A stretch of DNA of 64,000 nucleotides, from NCBI GenBank assembly GCA_013397435.1, contig VZRG01000005.1:581508-645507 (forward strand), read 5' to 3'. The DNA comes from Erythrocercus mccallii. Lineage: Eukaryota > Chordata > Aves > Passeriformes > Dicruridae. The position numbers and the translations under genes were made by a program. Within the stretch, counting starts at the first letter, position 1, and every line of letters begins with the position of its first letter. Of the stretch, positions 61,993-64,000 are shown in pieces. The notes beneath the pieces are model-generated. The model searched no databases. It saw nothing but the letters and a program-made list of their open reading frames with translations, and was not told the DNA's origin.

Positions 61993-63805
61993 TGAAAACT
62001 GATAAAATGAAGGTGTAGGAAAAGAAAATTTCCTTCCTTTCCTGTTTCTTACTGCATTAAAAAGTTAATTTAAAATAATTACTGTAAACTATAGATAAAA
62101 TAAAGATTAACCAAAATACAATTGCCATAGGGAGCTCAGGACCAAAAAGACCAAATCAATCTCCGCAGTAAATCTGTTCCACAATGAAGTCAGACAAAAT
62201 TTGTACCCAGTGTAAACTGATGTTCTCATTCTGACCTTGGTGAAAACAAAACCCAAACTGTCTGAGACTTACAGAGTGTTAGGCTGTGTCTGTTCCTCGA
62301 TTTTTAAGAAGTAATCTTTGGAGTGGTAAAGGAATTTACTGCATTCTGTAACATTCTGTATGTTAAAGCAATGTGCCCTCTGTCTTCCATATTAATTCAA
62401 ACAGAACCACAACCTCCGTCTCTCCTGTAATTAATATCAGCTGACACCATTGCTCTGTGATATAGCAGAGACTGAGAGGGCATGAAGGTGAGAGCACTCA
62501 TTCAGTGGGATTAGCTCATATAGGAACCATGTGGCATCACAGGGAATAGTTCCTGCTTAAAATCTTGGTGGATATTTTGGTTCAGTGTATCCTGGTAATA
62601 TGAGAACTGGGAATGGCTATGAAATCTGCTGAAGAGATCAGTCTTCATGGGAGCTAAAGAAATGCCCACACTTGAGGGGAAAAAAAGAAAAAAAAGAACA
62701 TAACTTCCCCTCTCCCCTCCCCTGGATTTTCTTTGTTATTCCAAGTAAAATGAGGAAAGCAAAGTCCTAAGAAGGGTGTACTGCTGGACCAAGCATCCTG
62801 CTGGACTAATGTGCTGATAGAAAGCAAAGAGGGAACTACATGAGTACATTCCTCTCATTTGTTAATGTTTGTGTCTCCAGACCAGAGAAAAACACACTGA
62901 TGGGTTAGATTGGAGAAATCTGTATTCTTCTCAAGTTCTTTATATCATGGACTTTTCCTAAAAGTATATTGAGATGGACAGGATGGAAAAGGAAGGTTAA
63001 TTTTTTTAAGTCAAAGTGCTTTTGATCAGGAGCCAAGTGGTGAATACTAGGGATGCATAAAGTAGGCATAAAAACAGAGAAACCTCATGCTATGGACATG
63101 ATTTGTTAATTTTTGCATTGAAGACATCTTTATAGTGATGATGCTTATCAGTGCTATGGTAAACATTGTGGGGTTACTCTCTAGGTCTGAAATGATGCAA
63201 TGCAGTGACCTTGTATTTTCTTTGAAAAACGTCTTCGTTTCCGAAATCAGTTGCTTTGCCGTTTTGCAGTCAGTTACATGAATATTATATTTTTGTAGTG
63301 TGTAAATATGGACATGGATGTGGACAGGTTTTTTTTCCTCCTTTATCTGATATAGTTGAAAAATTATTTGTACATTCATTCCCATTGAAATAATCCCCAA
63401 ACATCTTCCATGGTTAGAAACAAATATTAAAGCTGCCTCAGTAGGCAATGAACCAATCCTCTTCTTACTTTGTCTTTTCCATCAGGGAAAACAAAACTTG
63501 AGCTCAGAAAATGCCCAAAGCACTACAGAGAGCTCCATCTGGGATGTGAACATTCCCATTGTCAGGAAGAAAGGCAGAAAAATAATCTGCGTAAAGTAAT
63601 AAATGAGCACCTGCACTCTCTTCTGTTTTGAATGTGCCTGTCATTTCAGTGGAGTGTGACAGAGTGTCAGTGAGAGTTTCTCATCTCCTTTCAAGTTGGA
63701 TGAACCTGATTTAATGGAAGATACGGGAGGAGGCAGCATTTTCAGACACTGCTGCTTGAAAATATTTCTTCTGATGAATTTTAATTAAAGCCCTTGTGGA
63801 GTATA

Positions 63806-63842
63806 AAAGAAGGAAAAAGAAAAAAAAAACAACCCACAACTA
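63806..63842 (+). repeat. A-rich tract with terminal A/C
   Basis: Purine-rich AGGAAAAAGAAA type sequence running into an A9 run and then an A/C-rich end. Confidence 0.75.
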
Positions 63843-64000
63843 AAAAGAGAATTCAGAAATACTGAGTTTTCTGTAGCAGTGTAGAGGGCATGACCATAAC
63901 AGCCACTTGTTTTGCTTACTGTGCAGGAGGGGTGTTGAGATAGGAGGGAAACATGGTTAATGAGCTTCTTCTAACCTGTTCTGAGATAAATGATTCTAGT

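Larger units (their letters stand above)
56849..64000 (+). other. RBMS3: Start of the intron downstream of the RBMS3 exon (3' end outside the window)
   Basis: From the GTAAGT donor to the window end I see AT-rich unique DNA without a convincing exon. It contains a T13 run (57674-57686), a possible palindromic repeat arm (58299-58335), an A/C-rich tract (59130-59191), a T/G-rich tract (61433-61484), a C9 run (61064-61072), an imperfect AT-rich repeat (61964-61992) and an A-rich tract near the end (63806-63842). The next exon, which should open with the residues following CQP in RRM1, is not in view. Confidence 0.78.

Noticed and set aside
63047..63448. 133-codon open frame on the minus strand
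   Set aside because: No family resemblance, AT-driven composition and no supporting signals.
1..64000. tRNA, rRNA, spliceosomal RNA, CRISPR array, operon or intact provirus
   Set aside because: I looked for the usual conserved words and repeat-spacer patterns and saw none; the window behaves as vertebrate intron DNA.

Overview
The window looks like nuclear DNA of a bird, or less likely another sauropsid such as a crocodilian or turtle. The only coding sequence I can defend is one internal exon (56679-56848, + strand). Its 56 codons plus a split proline encode the Pro/Ser/Asn-rich linker and the first part of RRM1 of an RBMS-family single-stranded nucleic-acid-binding protein. The wording of the peptide fits RBMS3 rather than RBMS1 or RBMS2. 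The bird assignment rests on sparse interspersed repeats, one decayed CR1 LINE fragment on the minus strand, scattered relics of the old amniote MIR/CORE-SINE type, an old palindromic element, and many A/C-rich (or T/G-rich) low-complexity tracts. This is recognition by eye, without any database search.

Layout: 1-56678 is read as the intron upstream of the exon and 56849-64000 as the start of the next intron; neither the previous nor the next exon lies in the window. The upstream intron holds MIR-like relics (about 3495-3650, 4338-4385, 34840-35050, 50580-50640, 51088-51262), a palindromic fossil repeat (9253-9340), a possible DNA-transposon relic (about 32505-32685), a CR1 fragment (44820-45165), a probable minus-strand retrocopy with a decayed A-rich tail (about 53249-53760), short tandem duplications, homopolymer runs and several unique AT-rich stretches with clustered homeodomain-, POU- or SOX-like motifs that could be conserved enhancers. 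The downstream intron holds mostly unique AT-rich DNA with A/C-rich tracts and one possible arm of another palindromic repeat.

Other open frames of 60-140 codons occur across the introns on both strands. They overlap each other, lack recognisable domains and are treated as chance. I see no tRNA, rRNA, snRNA, CRISPR array, operon, or intact transposon or provirus. I did not find a new system here. The most informative points are the local splicing architecture of the RBMS3 exon (a tandem NAGNAG acceptor, and a stop codon created at the donor if the intron is retained), the Asn/Ser codon repeat, the unidentified retrocopy, and the recurrent A/C-rich tracts.
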